Origin: VAZQ01 sp963721005
GTDB lineage: Bacteria > Pseudomonadota > Alphaproteobacteria > Rhizobiales > Xanthobacteraceae
Assembly: GCA_963721005.1 (NCBI GenBank)
Contig: CAVRHR010000008.1
Span: 1 to 64,000, forward strand
Length of the DNA stretch: 64,000 nucleotides
Direction of reading: 5' to 3'
Shown: piece after piece, positions 55,239-63,990 of the stretch
Layout: every line of letters starts with the position of its first letter
Numbering within the stretch: the stretch's first letter is position 1
Position numbers and translations under genes: made by a program
Notes under the pieces: generated by a model
Seen by the model: only the letters and a program-made list of their open reading frames with translations
Database searches by the model: none
Told to the model about the DNA's origin: nothing

Positions 55239-55352
55239 TTGCGCCGATTTGGGCGCAAGAACCGCATCCGCGTGCTGGCCGGCGACAAGGTCCTGGTCGA
55301 GATGACGCCCTACGATCTGAGCAAAGGCCGCATTACCTACCGGTTCAAGTAA
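55239..55352 (+). pseudogene. infA: Remnant of infA (translation initiation factor IF-1), 5' end missing
   Basis: The frame reads RKNRIRVLAGDKVLVEMTPY then DLSKGRITYRFK and stop, the C-terminal half of IF-1. An in-frame TAG at 55233 and the absence of the normal start region (M-K-E-E... through the GHEI segment) leave at most 37 residues from a TTG. The location, between the phosphatase and maf, is the usual infA site. IF-1 is essential, so a full copy must exist elsewhere or this is an assembly fault. Confidence 0.8.
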
Positions 55353-55422
55353 TCCGCCGGTTTCGACCAGCGCGGTCCGCGCAGCGTTTCGCCAAGTTGC
55401 AGCACAGGCAGAGCACATAAAG

Positions 55423-56046
55423 ATGATCGGTCGCCCCAAGCTCGTTCTCGCCTCCGGCTCGCCGCGACGGCTCGCGCTCATCAACCAGGCCGGCATCGAG
55501 CCCGAGGCCTTACGCCCGGCGGATCTCGACGAGACTCCGCTGCGCGGCGAGCTGCCGCGCGCCTGTGCCAACCGGCTGGCGCGCGCCAAGGCCGACGCGG
55601 CGCTCGAGATGGTGCGCATGGATGAAGAGCTCAAGGGCGCCTACATCCTATCGGCCGATACCGTGGTGGCGGTGGGCCGGCGCATCCTGCCGAAAGCCGA
55701 GCTGCTCGATCAGGCGGCGCAGTGCCTGCGGCTGCTGTCGGGACGCAATCACCGGGTCCACAGCGCGGTCTGCCTGGTGACCCCGAACGAGGCCTTTCGC
55801 CATCGCCTGGTCGAGACCAGGGTGCGCTTCAAGCGGCTCTCGGACGAGGACATCGAGGCCTATCTCGCCTCGGGCGAGTGGCGGGGCAAGGCCGGGGGCT
55901 ACGCGGTGCAGGGCATCGCCGGCAGCTTCGTGGTCAAGATCGTGGGCTCCTACACCAATGTGGTGGGGTTGCCGCTCTACGAGACCACCACGCTCCTGTC
56001 CGGCGAGGGCTACCCGATCCGCTTCGGCTGGCTCAACGCGCTGTAA
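55423..56046 (+). CDS. maf: Maf-like nucleoside triphosphate pyrophosphatase
   Basis: 207 residues. LVLASGSPRRLALINQAG is the Maf signature; ILSADTVVAVGRRILPKA and SGRNHRVHSAVCLV follow, and the GGYAVQGIAGSFVVKIVGSY and VVGLPLYETTTLL ends are typical. Maf proteins hydrolyse modified or canonical NTPs (dTTP/UTP) and are linked to cell division arrest. It is in the standard position after infA. Confidence 0.92.
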   Translation: MIGRPKLVLASGSPRRLALINQAGIEPEALRPADLDETPLRGELPRACANRLARAKADAALEMVRMDEELKGAYILSADTVVAVGRRILPKAELLDQAAQCLRLLSGRNHRVHSAVCLVTPNEAFRHRLVETRVRFKRLSDEDIEAYLASGEWRGKAGGYAVQGIAGSFVVKIVGSYTNVVGLPLYETTTLLSGEGYPIRFGWLNAL

Positions 56047-56070
56047 TGCAGGCGGCACCTGACCCTCGGC

Positions 56071-56170
56071 TGTCATCGTCCGCGAAGGCGGACGACCCAG
56101 TAACCACCGGGGATTCGAGATAAACTGGTGTCTGCGATTACCGGATGCTCCGCCTTCGCAGAGCATGACA
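56071..56170. repeat. Inverted repeat TGTCATCGTCCGCGAAGGCG...GCATGACA
   Basis: The arms TGTCATCGTCCGCGAAGGCG and TCCGCCTTCGCAGAGCATGA can fold into a long hairpin with a roughly 60-base loop. This is a frequent rhizobial intergenic repeat type. It sits between maf and yacG. Confidence 0.85.
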
Positions 56171-56187
56171 GGTTAGAGATTGTGGGC

Positions 56188-56403
56188 ATGACCAACGAAC
56201 CCCCCAAAGCCGCCGAGGCGCCCCGCGCCAAGCGCTGCCCGATCTGCGGCAAGCCGGCGGCGGCGCAATTCCGGGCGTTCTGCAGCCGGCGCTGCGCCGA
56301 CGTCGACCTCAACCGCTGGCTGTCGGGCGTCTATGCGGTGCCCGGCAAGCCGGAGGAGGACGAGGACGGCGAGGGCGCCCCCGCGCGCGACGATGAGGCC
56401 TGA
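56188..56403 (+). CDS. yacG: YacG family zinc-binding DNA gyrase inhibitor
   Basis: 71 residues from the ATG at 56188. The four Zn ligands are in KRCPICGKP and AFCSRRCADVDLNRW. The C-terminal tail is acidic. YacG binds GyrB and limits gyrase activity in E. coli; here the role is by family. It closes the hisD-to-yacG cluster before tRNA-Phe. Confidence 0.88.
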   Translation: MTNEPPKAAEAPRAKRCPICGKPAAAQFRAFCSRRCADVDLNRWLSGVYAVPGKPEEDEDGEGAPARDDEA

Positions 56404-56523
56404 ATGCCGGCGCGGACCGGCCGGCGGACGGGCGAGCCGCGGCGACCGACCGCCATTCTGGACAGCCGGCCATCGTGCCCCTATAACCGCCGGACTCCGC
56501 GGGGCCCGCCCCGTCGGCTCGGC

Positions 56524-56599
56524 GCCCAGGTAGCTCAGTTGGTAGAGCACTGCACTGAAAATGCAGGTGTCGGTGGTTCAAATCCGCCCCTGGGCACCA
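56524..56599 (+). tRNA. tRNA-Phe (anticodon GAA)
   Basis: Acceptor stem GCCCAGG/CCTGGGC, D-arm TAGCTCAGTTGGTAGAGC, anticodon stem CTGCA/TGCAG with loop CTGAAAA, T-loop GTTCAAATC, and encoded CCA. tRNA 3' ends such as this are common integration sites; the DNA after it is accessory in character. Confidence 0.97.
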
Positions 56600-56858
56600 T
56601 CACAGCGTTTCATATTCGTTCCTTGTGCCGCATACTGCCGCAAACTCAGATGCTTGGCGCCAATTCGGCTCTGCATGGTTCCACAAGGTCCTGGCCCCAA
56701 AGGCCCGGCGCGAATTTGGCCAACACCTGGCGCGTTGCCAATAACCTGGAAGGGCAATTGCTGGTTCCCAAAGAACTCGACTGCCCTTATCCGTCTTTCC
56801 TCGATGGAGGCGATCCTGTCCCTGCGAGGGGACCCGCGTCCGTGACTGGCGGTTGCCC

Positions 56859-57923
56859 CTACCAGGCACATGCGGATGACGAAGGGGTTTGGTCTGGGCT
56901 CGTTCCAGCTCGCTGCTGTCGAGTATGGATGGTCATATCGATCCAGCCGCGCCTTTGATCGTAAATGGGCCCACTCAACAGGCTGTAATCGAAGCTAATC
57001 GAGGCTTTATCTGGCGCGATTATAGGGGTGGGGAATTGAAAAGTTGGTGGATTAAGACTGTTGTGACCGACAGCCTCGACCTCTTCAATGAGAAACCCGG
57101 ATCGCGCTGGGATGACATCGTGATAAGAACGAACTGTGTCAGTCAAACCGTGATCCTCCTGGAGTCGCGACAACGTATCTGAGACGTGAATGGTATCCGC
57201 ATCTGTTCCCGGCTGCGGGTCAGTTGTCGAAGCTTTGAGGTCGGGCGGGAGGAGAGCGCCCAGCGACCTCATCGGCACTGCAAATTTAACACCGTTGACC
57301 GGCTGGTCCTCGCGGCTTGTAATTCCGCCGTAGACGAGGCCGATGACACAACCGCGAGCGTCGAGAACCGGACCTCCACTATTGCCCCGATCGACAAGCG
57401 CGTTCGTCGTGATGGCGTCGGATCCTACGTCGCTCACTCGCCGTCGAGAAAATGAACATTGGGAAGTCCCAGGGGATAGCCAAGGACGAAAAGCATTTCC
57501 CCCGGTGTCGCCGAAGTCTTCCGCAGGGGAAGAACAGGCAAGTGCGCGGGGGGCGTTTGAAATCCGGAGCAGAGCGGCGTCGTAGGAGTCGCTCCGCTTT
57601 ACGAGTGTCAACTCATAAGTTTTCCCGTTCGCCGTAGCAGGACCGAGCATGCCTCCGAGGATGAGAGTTTTATATTGCACGCCTTCGGGAACAACGTGGC
57701 TGGCGGTGAGGACATAGCCATCGGAGCTGATAACGAATCCAGAACCGACCTCGCTGGTCATGCTTTGATCGGTTTTGATGCCGACGGCACGGATGAGCAT
57801 GACACCCGGCGCCGCACCCGTATAAACGGCAGGTCCTCTATCCGCCAACTCCTGCGCAACCGTCGGACTCGATGCCCCTAGCATCGTGAGGAATATCCAG
57901 CGGCCGAATACCCCGGGCCTCAT
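56859..57923 (-). CDS. Trypsin-like secreted serine protease with a compensated double frameshift
   Basis: 354 residues with a signal peptide (IFLTMLGASSPTVAQE). The catalytic triad is His in VLTASHVV, Asp in SDSYDAALLRI and Ser in DRGNSGGPVLDARG. Between 57438 and 57502 the frame reads nonsense-like residues, whereas the adjacent frame gives EMLFVLGYPLGLPNVHFLDG E, exactly the strand expected before VSDVGSD. One base gained and one lost would explain it. The C-terminal 130 residues are of unknown type. It lies 9 bases after the muramidase stop in the same operon. Confidence 0.75.
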   Translation of the reverse strand: MRPGVFGRWIFLTMLGASSPTVAQELADRGPAVYTGAAPGVMLIRAVGIKTDQSMTSEVGSGFVISSDGYVLTASHVVPEGVQYKTLILGGMLGPATANGKTYELTLVKRSDSYDAALLRISNAPRALACSSPAEDFGDTGGNAFRPWLSPGTSQCSFSRRRVSDVGSDAITTNALVDRGNSGGPVLDARGCVIGLVYGGITSREDQPVNGVKFAVPMRSLGALLPPDLKASTTDPQPGTDADTIHVSDTLSRLQEDHGLTDTVRSYHDVIPARSGFLIEEVEAVGHNSLNPPTFQFPTPIIAPDKASISFDYSLLSGPIYDQRRGWIDMTIHTRQQRAGTSPDQTPSSSACAW

Positions 57924-57932
57924 GGCAGCCGC

Positions 57933-58964
57933 TCACTGTTTCAGGGCTTTTGCAAACGCGTCCGGAGAGCCGTCGAAAACGTCCGCATCGACGGTGCCGC
58001 CCGGTGGAAGTCCTCCCTTTAGAGCTGCGGCTGTAAAACTGAACTGCCAGAGGTTCCAGGCCCCCTTGTACACATACGGTTGCTCGACCGCCAAACCCTT
58101 CGAGGACAGATCGGAAATCCAAACGGGATAGTGCGCCAGGGACTGTTGAATCGTGCCGGCATTTCCGATCCGGTCGCTCCACCAAACTTGATTTGTGTAG
58201 ATGATCGGAATCTTATGGGTACGTGTTTCGACGATCTTCAGCCATTGCAGCACCCGGGAAAGAATGGTCTTTCCATCGGTGCCGACCCAAAAGTCTTTCG
58301 GCTTACCGTCGGGCCCGAGAATGACCTTACCGTTAGCGGTTCGAACGTCCCATTCGACATCAAGCGAGGGCGTGAGATCATTGGCCCCAAGCTTGGTTCC
58401 GACAACATCTCGGAAATTATCCGCCTGGCTTTCAGCAGAGCCGCTCGCCGACAGGAAGTGAAAGGCGCCGACCTGAATTCTATTGTCGGCGTGAAGCGCG
58501 CGAATTCCTTGCAGATAGTCGTCGAATTTGGGGTCGTAATAGTCGATTCCTTGCGTGGCCTTGAGATAGGCGAAGGCCACCTTTTGCTCAGCGAGCAAGC
58601 CCCAGTCGATCTTACAATGACAGTTGTCGGTATTGTGGTGGGAGAGGGCGACACCGAAAATCTGGTCCATGCGCGGGTCCTGTTCGAGGACAGGGTTCCG
58701 CCACACGGCGTCGTGGGGAAAGCTGAAATTTCCTCGGAACGCGAACTGTTGAAAATCCGACGCGGGCGTCTTGCCCTCGATATACTGCCCCATTAATTCA
58801 AAAAGTTGACCTCGCGACCAGTCATCCGCGAGAATCTTTTTCTGAGCCGCCGCCGGGCTGACCGCCGCAGTGACGATTATCGTAGCTGGCACCGCAACGA
58901 TGCTCATAAAGCGTTTGAGATTGCGGCGCGGAGATCGAACAAGAGCGATTGTGAGCCTATTCAT
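57933..58964 (-). CDS. GH25 family muramidase (lysozyme), exported
   Basis: 343 residues; the signal or anchor may start at MNRL or at MSIVAVPATIIVTAAVSPAA. The GH25 fold is shown by SHHNTDNCHCKIDWGLLAEQ, VAFAYLKATQGIDYYDPKF, AFHFLSASGSAESQADNF and the acidic pair SLDVEWDV (the D-x-E of the active site). The enzyme cleaves peptidoglycan between MurNAc and GlcNAc. With the following secreted protease it may act in cell-wall turnover or against other bacteria. No immunity gene was identified. Confidence 0.85.
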   Translation of the reverse strand: MNRLTIALVRSPRRNLKRFMSIVAVPATIIVTAAVSPAAAQKKILADDWSRGQLFELMGQYIEGKTPASDFQQFAFRGNFSFPHDAVWRNPVLEQDPRMDQIFGVALSHHNTDNCHCKIDWGLLAEQKVAFAYLKATQGIDYYDPKFDDYLQGIRALHADNRIQVGAFHFLSASGSAESQADNFRDVVGTKLGANDLTPSLDVEWDVRTANGKVILGPDGKPKDFWVGTDGKTILSRVLQWLKIVETRTHKIPIIYTNQVWWSDRIGNAGTIQQSLAHYPVWISDLSSKGLAVEQPYVYKGAWNLWQFSFTAAALKGGLPPGGTVDADVFDGSPDAFAKALKQ

Positions 58965-59165
58965 CGCAACCTCACTTCATCTAGGTCAGAGGCGAAAGAT
59001 CGCGGGATCAGCACGGAAGAATGGACTGGCGCTGCTCCTTCGACCGCTTTTGCGTGCCGCGGCCGAGGCAGAGTATGGAACGCAACGTGATGCCAATGCG
59101 ATAGTTCTGCGACCGCAGCTCCAACTTCCTTAAGTTTCTCATGAAAGTGGCTCCCCCAATAAGAG

Positions 59166-60557
59166 CTATTTGGCCGAGGGTGGCTGAAATGCGAGCGTAA
59201 GGGTCGGCAGGATGATGTAGCCGTGCCATGCCGCCTTGGCGACCGTTGAAAAATTCTGATTGTAGGTGGCGCTGACCGAAAAGCTAACGGTATATCCGGC
59301 TCCGAGGCGGTCGTAGAAAGACGGAGGGGCGTAGCCGAGACTGGGACCGACCTGCAACAAGGCATCGTCGCGCCCGCCGGCGACATTCTCATAGGCGCGC
59401 CCCGTCGCGGTGACGGGAAGTGTCAACTTCCAATCGCTGTCCGGTATGCGCCAGCCGGGCGTGACGGAAACGGCGATGTTCGTATTGTCCTGGGCTGGCG
59501 TGTCTGAAATGGTCTGGCCGAGTGTGACTGACATGTCGGCGTAGTAACAAAAGCCGAGCTGCCGCGGATCGTGATTGGCGGTGCCGCAAGGCGCGCGTGT
59601 CGGGAACAGGTCCTGGTTTTGGTGCGCGAAAGTGACCTGAGGCGTGAACAGGTCGACCGTCTCGCGGTGGTAGGTCGGCACGAATGTCGTCTGGTTCTGA
59701 AAGCCGAACGCGACGGTGTCGAAGGTAATGAGATTGAGAGGAACGACCTTCGCCGGCAGAATTCCGGGCTCAACGGGAATATACTGCTGTGAGACCGGGT
59801 CGAGCCCGCGCGCGCTCAAGAAGTGCTCGTAAACGCCCTGCACCGTGGCGGCATCGAAATTCTTGGTCGCGAAGTCACCATAACGCACCGATTGCGACTG
59901 CGCGCTTACGCCTATGACGTCGAAGCTTGGGACCTTCGGCGCCGACGGCGCGGGAGTTACAAACTGAATGGTACCCCCGAAGCCGGCCGACGTTCCCGGG
60001 CTGTTGTTAGCCGGCGACTTGAGCACATTGGTTTCGTAGGTCGGGGTAAAAGGAAAGCTGAGTTTCGTGATTGTCGATGGTCCGCAAAAGGACGGCGGCA
60101 GCACTGGCAAGGAAAGGAATTCCGGGTTCAGCTCCTTTTTCCCGGTTGGATGACCAAGCCGTCGCAATTGCGCCACGGCGTCCGGATGCGTCCTGAAGTA
60201 ATTGGCGACGATCTCGGCCGCAGCCTGCTTGTTTTCGGGTTTCTGGAAATAATCGTGAATGCCTTTGTCATCGAGCTTTCTAAGGTCGTCTGGGAGCGAT
60301 GAGAGGGAATCAACTTCTGGCGCACAAGCCGGGCGATGAGTGTCGGATTGTCGAGGCAGGCGCCGAAACTGCTGGAACTTGGGTTCAAGGGCTTCCCGGA
60401 TGCCAAGGCTCAGGGGAAGCGTATAGGTCGCAAGGCGGTCTTGGATGTCGAAGACGGCCTGAGCGCGCGCCTTGGGCGCAAATGCAAGAGACAAGACTTC
60501 CGTTGCCGCCATCGCCAAAGCGACCAGCAACGACTGGGCAGCTAGCCCCCGCGCCAT
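59166..60557 (-). CDS. Predicted outer-membrane beta-barrel or secreted protein
   Basis: The start is set at 60557 (MARGLAAQSLLVALAMAATE, signal ending PKARAQ), preceded by AAAGGGGCG; 463 residues. The C-terminal 200 residues alternate polar/hydrophobic strands (ITTLGQ-like SVTLGQTISDTPAQDNTNIA, VSVTPGWRIP, YTVSFSVSATYNQNFSTVAK, WHGYIILPTLTLAFQPP), a pattern of outer-membrane barrels. The N-terminal part has several Pro-rich and helical regions. No known family was recognised. Confidence 0.65.
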   Translation of the reverse strand: MARGLAAQSLLVALAMAATEVLSLAFAPKARAQAVFDIQDRLATYTLPLSLGIREALEPKFQQFRRLPRQSDTHRPACAPEVDSLSSLPDDLRKLDDKGIHDYFQKPENKQAAAEIVANYFRTHPDAVAQLRRLGHPTGKKELNPEFLSLPVLPPSFCGPSTITKLSFPFTPTYETNVLKSPANNSPGTSAGFGGTIQFVTPAPSAPKVPSFDVIGVSAQSQSVRYGDFATKNFDAATVQGVYEHFLSARGLDPVSQQYIPVEPGILPAKVVPLNLITFDTVAFGFQNQTTFVPTYHRETVDLFTPQVTFAHQNQDLFPTRAPCGTANHDPRQLGFCYYADMSVTLGQTISDTPAQDNTNIAVSVTPGWRIPDSDWKLTLPVTATGRAYENVAGGRDDALLQVGPSLGYAPPSFYDRLGAGYTVSFSVSATYNQNFSTVAKAAWHGYIILPTLTLAFQPPSAK

Positions 60558-60732
60558 GTCACGCCCCTTTGATCCGGCCGAAGCATGATCCCGCGGGCTT
60601 TCATCCAAGTCAACCACAGCGAGAAGGAAATTTCCCAGGGTTGCATTTTTGCAACTCTGGCAGGTACTTCGCGGGGCCTTGCGCCGAGTGGGTGCAGACA
60701 TTGATCGAAGGGGGCCGTACGGCGGTACCCTT

Positions 60733-61104
60733 TCAGCAGTCAGCTTGACGCCACTGCCGTCCGGGCATCCCGGCACACAAATTGTCGACCTCGCCGCGCA
60801 GGGTGCTGATCTCCTCCGCCTGCGCTTCGTTCTGCGCCTTCAATTCCTGAATTGCCTTGACCAAAAGCCAGATGTTCGGGACCTCGACGCCGTAGTAGCC
60901 GTCCAGTCCCATGTGCACCACTCGGGATGCTTCCAGATCATCGTCTGCGCGATCATCCAGATTGGGGCGGCAAAGCCTTTCGCCACGGCCTCCGACCACA
61001 GCATCAGGACATTGATGCCCTGATACGGAATGCCGTTCGCCCGCAGCGCGCGCGTGATGCGCCCCGCCGCGTGTTCGGCATTCCACTGCTTGAGACATGG
61101 CCGT
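60733..61104 (-). pseudogene. Chimeric remnant: ArdC-like N-terminal domain piece plus coiled-coil tail
   Basis: In one frame (about 60930-61104) the minus strand reads RPCLKQWNAEHAAGRITRAL then NGIPYQGINVLMLWSEAVAK, the core of the ArdC/DUF1738 antirestriction ssDNA-binding domain found on plasmids and conjugative islands. It continues AKGFAAPIWM. In another frame (60733-60920) YYGVEVPNIWLLVKAIQELK with a heptad tail resembles the C-terminal end of S74-type tail proteins. Neither is complete. Confidence 0.6.
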
Positions 61105-61214
61105 GAAGGATACGTTCGGACGACACGCTCCGGATCATCATTTCGACTGAAGCGGTCGCTGTTTCAGTTGAAAAGACGAAGCCTCTGATCTCCTGCGTGT
61201 GGCGGAACTTGCAC

Positions 61215-61415
61215 ATGGACCTGACCACTCGACTTAAATATCTCTTGAATCTCTATTCGGCAGCTTTTGATCATGGCGCGGCCAATGCCGCTCGATTGAG
61301 AGCGCAACTCTGCCAGGAGTTGGAGCCGTTGATTGCGCAATATGGCCGGCAAGCCGTTATCGCGGCTCTGGACAAGCTGCCGGAAGGACGACTGCCATCG
61401 GGAACACTTCATTAA
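61215..61415 (+). CDS. Small helical protein, paralogue of the 36586 gene
   Basis: 66 residues from the ATG at 61215 (MDLTTRLKYLLNLYSAAFDH). The C-terminal block QELEPLIAQYGRQAVIAALD corresponds to KEVAALIAEHGREAVVRTAL in the protein at 36586, and both end in LH. The rest differs. Function unknown. Confidence 0.6.
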   Translation: MDLTTRLKYLLNLYSAAFDHGAANAARLRAQLCQELEPLIAQYGRQAVIAALDKLPEGRLPSGTLH

Positions 61416-61619
61416 ACCCCCGAAACACGACCAACCGAAGCCCGATTGACCCAGCGCCCGTGTTAACCTGAGCGTTTGATAGGGAAAATCGCGATCCTTG
61501 CGCCATTGGCATTTCGGCAAGTGCCTTAGATCACAATGTATTGGGGAAATGGTGCCGTCGTACCAGAAAATGCCTAAAAGCGAAGGGTGGCGCATACTGC
61601 GTTGGTAGAAGGCGTCAGA

Positions 61620-62271
61620 AAAACGCGCAGACAACGCCATTGTTATCTGGCGGATGCTGTACCTTCCGCACAGCAATTGCCCGACTGCTTGGCGCCAGCG
61701 GCTATCGGGTCGCGCTCTATGATTCGGCCTCGGAGTTGCTTGAAAGGCTCCCCGATAACGGGCCCGGCTGCATATTGCTTGACGTGAAAATGTCGGGCCT
61801 GAGCGGCCCACGCTCCAGGATCGACTGCGGGAGCTCGGGTGCAGGCTGCCCATTATTTTCTTGACCGGCTATGGCGATGTGCCGACGGGCGTGAGGGCCA
61901 TCAAGGCCGCGGCGGAGGATTTTCTGAGCAAGCCGGCTCCCAAGAACGAGCTGCTGGCCGCGATCGAGCGCGCACTCAGTCGTCACAAGGAAATGCGCGA
62001 CCATGACGGTCGGATCTCAGCCATGCGTTCGCTGGTTTCCAGGCTCACCCCTCGCGAGACGGAGGTCTTTGAGCTTGTGGTTCGCCGCAAACTCAATAAG
62101 CAGATTGCCCATGATTTGGGAACTGCCGAGCGAACCATCAAGGCGCATCGACAGCAGGTCATGGAGAAGTGCGAGGTTCACTCGGTTGCCGAGCTGGTAT
62201 TGCTCGCCGAGCGCCTTGGCATACTGCTTCTACAGACTGGGGCGGATTGTAGCTCAACCACCGTCAGATGA
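61620..62271 (+). pseudogene. FixJ/LuxR-type response regulator, decayed by several indels
   Basis: The receiver is read in pieces: FRTAIARLLGASGYRVALYD, CILLDVKMSGLSGP, then after a frame change RLREL-type text and FLTGYGDVPTGVRAIKAAAE DF. The intact HTH end follows (LTPRETEVFELVVRRKLNKQ, AERTIKAHRQQVMEK). The acidic pocket near 61640 is lost by small indels. FixJ-type regulators control oxygen- or nitrate-linked genes. The copy looks non-functional, although the C-terminal frame from 61861 could be a DNA-binding fragment. Confidence 0.7.
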
Positions 62272-62289
62272 TTTTCACCGCTTCACAAC

Positions 62290-62525
62290 AGCCGGCCGCC
62301 ATCATGTCAACGGCGATCACTGCGGCGATGATCAGCAGCCTTGACTTCGATAGCCGTCAATAGGCCGCCGCCGAACTCCTGCCGGAGCTCACGACCGCCC
62401 CCAGCAAGACCTCGCCGCTGCCATCGACCGCCATCATGCAACGGCGATCATGCCGCCATCATGCAACGGCGATCAACGCGGCGACGATCAGCAACCGCGA
62501 CCTCGATCAGCCGTTCAAGATCGGC
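62290..62525. repeat. Imperfect dispersed repeat CCGCCATCATGCAACGGCGA
   Basis: The 20-mer CCGCCATCATGCAACGGCGA occurs twice (about 62429 and 62454), and variants occur near 62296 (CCGCCATCATGTCAACGGCG) and in the following GGCGATGATCAGCAGC / GGCGACGATCAGCAAC pair. It looks like repeated duplication and drift, not a coding region. Confidence 0.7.
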
Positions 62526-62651
62526 GCTCAGTTGGATGTCGAAGCGACGGGTCTGTCGTTTAATTGTCTTGCAGTACTGTGAAGTAGCTCACCTTCATCT
62601 GCTGCAGGGTCGGTCTAATGAGGTGGCGGCATCAAAGTTGGAGAACACGCC

Positions 62652-62960
62652 ATGCATATTCAGCACAATATCGCTGCGGTTAGGGAACATGCGATGCGCA
62701 CACTGACGCCAGTCAGGGAGCCTGCACACACCTTCGCGGGTGGCATCCAGTTTGCTATGATGGATGGCCCTAGGCGCATTATCTGCTGGGTGACCGGCGA
62801 AGGTCTTGATCGTCTGAAACGACACAGTCGTTGTCAGGGAGATCCGATGGTGTGCTTTGAGCAGAACCGCCTCAAGATCGAGCACCTCGCCAACCAAAAA
62901 TACGATGCCGGCGAAAGGTCTCCGGTCGTGATGAGCTACGATTTCGAAACATTGCGCTGA
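62652..62960 (+). CDS. DUF1488-like small protein
   Basis: 102 residues. FAGGIQFAMMDGPRRIICWV followed by ALDRLKRHS-like text and CFEQNRLKIEHLANQKYDAG and SPVVMSYDFETLR fits the short DUF1488 pattern (a strand-rich N-terminal half, then I-E-x-x-A-x-x-K-Y). The function is unknown. A shorter start at 62694 (MRTLTPVREP) is possible. Confidence 0.5.
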   Translation: MHIQHNIAAVREHAMRTLTPVREPAHTFAGGIQFAMMDGPRRIICWVTGEGLDRLKRHSRCQGDPMVCFEQNRLKIEHLANQKYDAGERSPVVMSYDFETLR

Positions 62961-63601
62961 TCTGCGTCGAGTGCTGCCTTCGAACAGCGCCTCTCAGATT
63001 GCCTTTTGTCCGTCTTAAACGTGCCGTCGATTGCCTTGAGCTTTGTTGGCGTGGGCGAAGGGGAGGGGCACCAGTCGTTGACCCGCGTCTCGAACAGCGT
63101 TGCCTCATGGTCTTGGAAGCCATGGGAGTTCATTTTGTGACCCCCAAAACGCGTTGGAGGGAACGACAGGATGGAATTGAGCCACCGCCCACGATAGGTA
63201 CCATACTGGAGCAGGTCAGGAAACCGGCAGGCGCCAGAGCGATGGCGTGTCGTGATTTTGGGTGGGGCACTGCGGCAGAAGGCATAAGGATCGCGTGGGA
63301 AGCTATCGGTGTCCCACCAGCGAATTTCCCTCACTCGGGCCAGCCCGCCCCTGGGTACCGTTTTGCATAGCTCCCCATGGCCCCCCGTTTTAAGTAAATT
63401 CAATTACTTGGATCGATTGCCTCCCTCACTCAGCTCGCGATCGCACGCACCAGCAGCCATCACCGATGAATGCGTCTTGTCACCTTGGTGTGTTTCAACA
63501 GATGAATACGACGGCTGGCCCACAATTCGGGCGGCGCCTCAGCTTCTGGCGCTAACCATGACGAACGAGATTGCGTTCCGATGACCCTCGGGAGCCACTT
63601 A
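62961..63601. other. Stretch without a supported gene
   Basis: A 123-codon plus frame (62999-63370) and an opposite minus frame overlap fully and neither is recognisable. The bases CCGCCCCTGGGTACCGT at 63345-63361 resemble the 3' end of the tRNA-Phe gene (see findings). Confidence 0.35.
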
Positions 63602-63626
63602 CCCCTCCCCCAACATGGGGGAGGGA
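63602..63626. repeat. Minimal CCTCCCCC palindrome
   Basis: CCTCCCCCA - ACA - TGGGGGAGG is a perfect inverted repeat, apparently the tip of the repeat family at 3726. Confidence 0.7.
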
Positions 63627-63732
63627 AAGGATCGCATTCCCCAGCGAACCGGAATCTACCTGTCCGAAAACACTTCTCGCGCCCGGGCTATTCCTAAGCT
63701 CGCGTTTCTACGCTTGCATTCGACCCGAGGAC

Positions 63733-63990
63733 CTATTGGTTGCGACCTTTCTTGCTGGATTGGCCTTCCTGCCGCGTTGGCGTTGCGACGTAACCATAGG
63801 CATTGCCAGCATTGCCGAAACCACCGCGGCCCTCAATCGAAGAATTCCACCACCAAGGCAGCGGATTCCCGTGCATTTCGCGGGCGGCCTGGGCCCCGCT
63901 TGCGTTTACATCAATATCGTTCGCCAGAGCAGCGGAGCCCGCGCCCAGGATGAGAGCCGCCGCGAAAGCAATCCTCGCGTTCGTGAACAT
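63733..63990 (-). CDS. Small exported protein, hypothetical
   Basis: 85 residues with a clear signal peptide (IAFAAALILGAGSAALAND). The mature part has GNPLPWWWNSSIEGRGGFGN and a basic C-terminus. Small exported proteins of this kind are common in rhizobia and have no assigned role. Confidence 0.55.
   Translation of the reverse strand: MFTNARIAFAAALILGAGSAALANDIDVNASGAQAAREMHGNPLPWWWNSSIEGRGGFGNAGNAYGYVATPTRQEGQSSKKGRNQ

Noticed and set aside
62290..62525. Repeats with regular-looking spacing, considered as a CRISPR array
   Set aside because: Units are few, imperfect and unevenly spaced, spacers are not distinct, and no cas gene is present.
62999..63370. Plus-strand frame of 123 codons
   Set aside because: It is fully overlapped by an equally open minus frame and neither has protein character.
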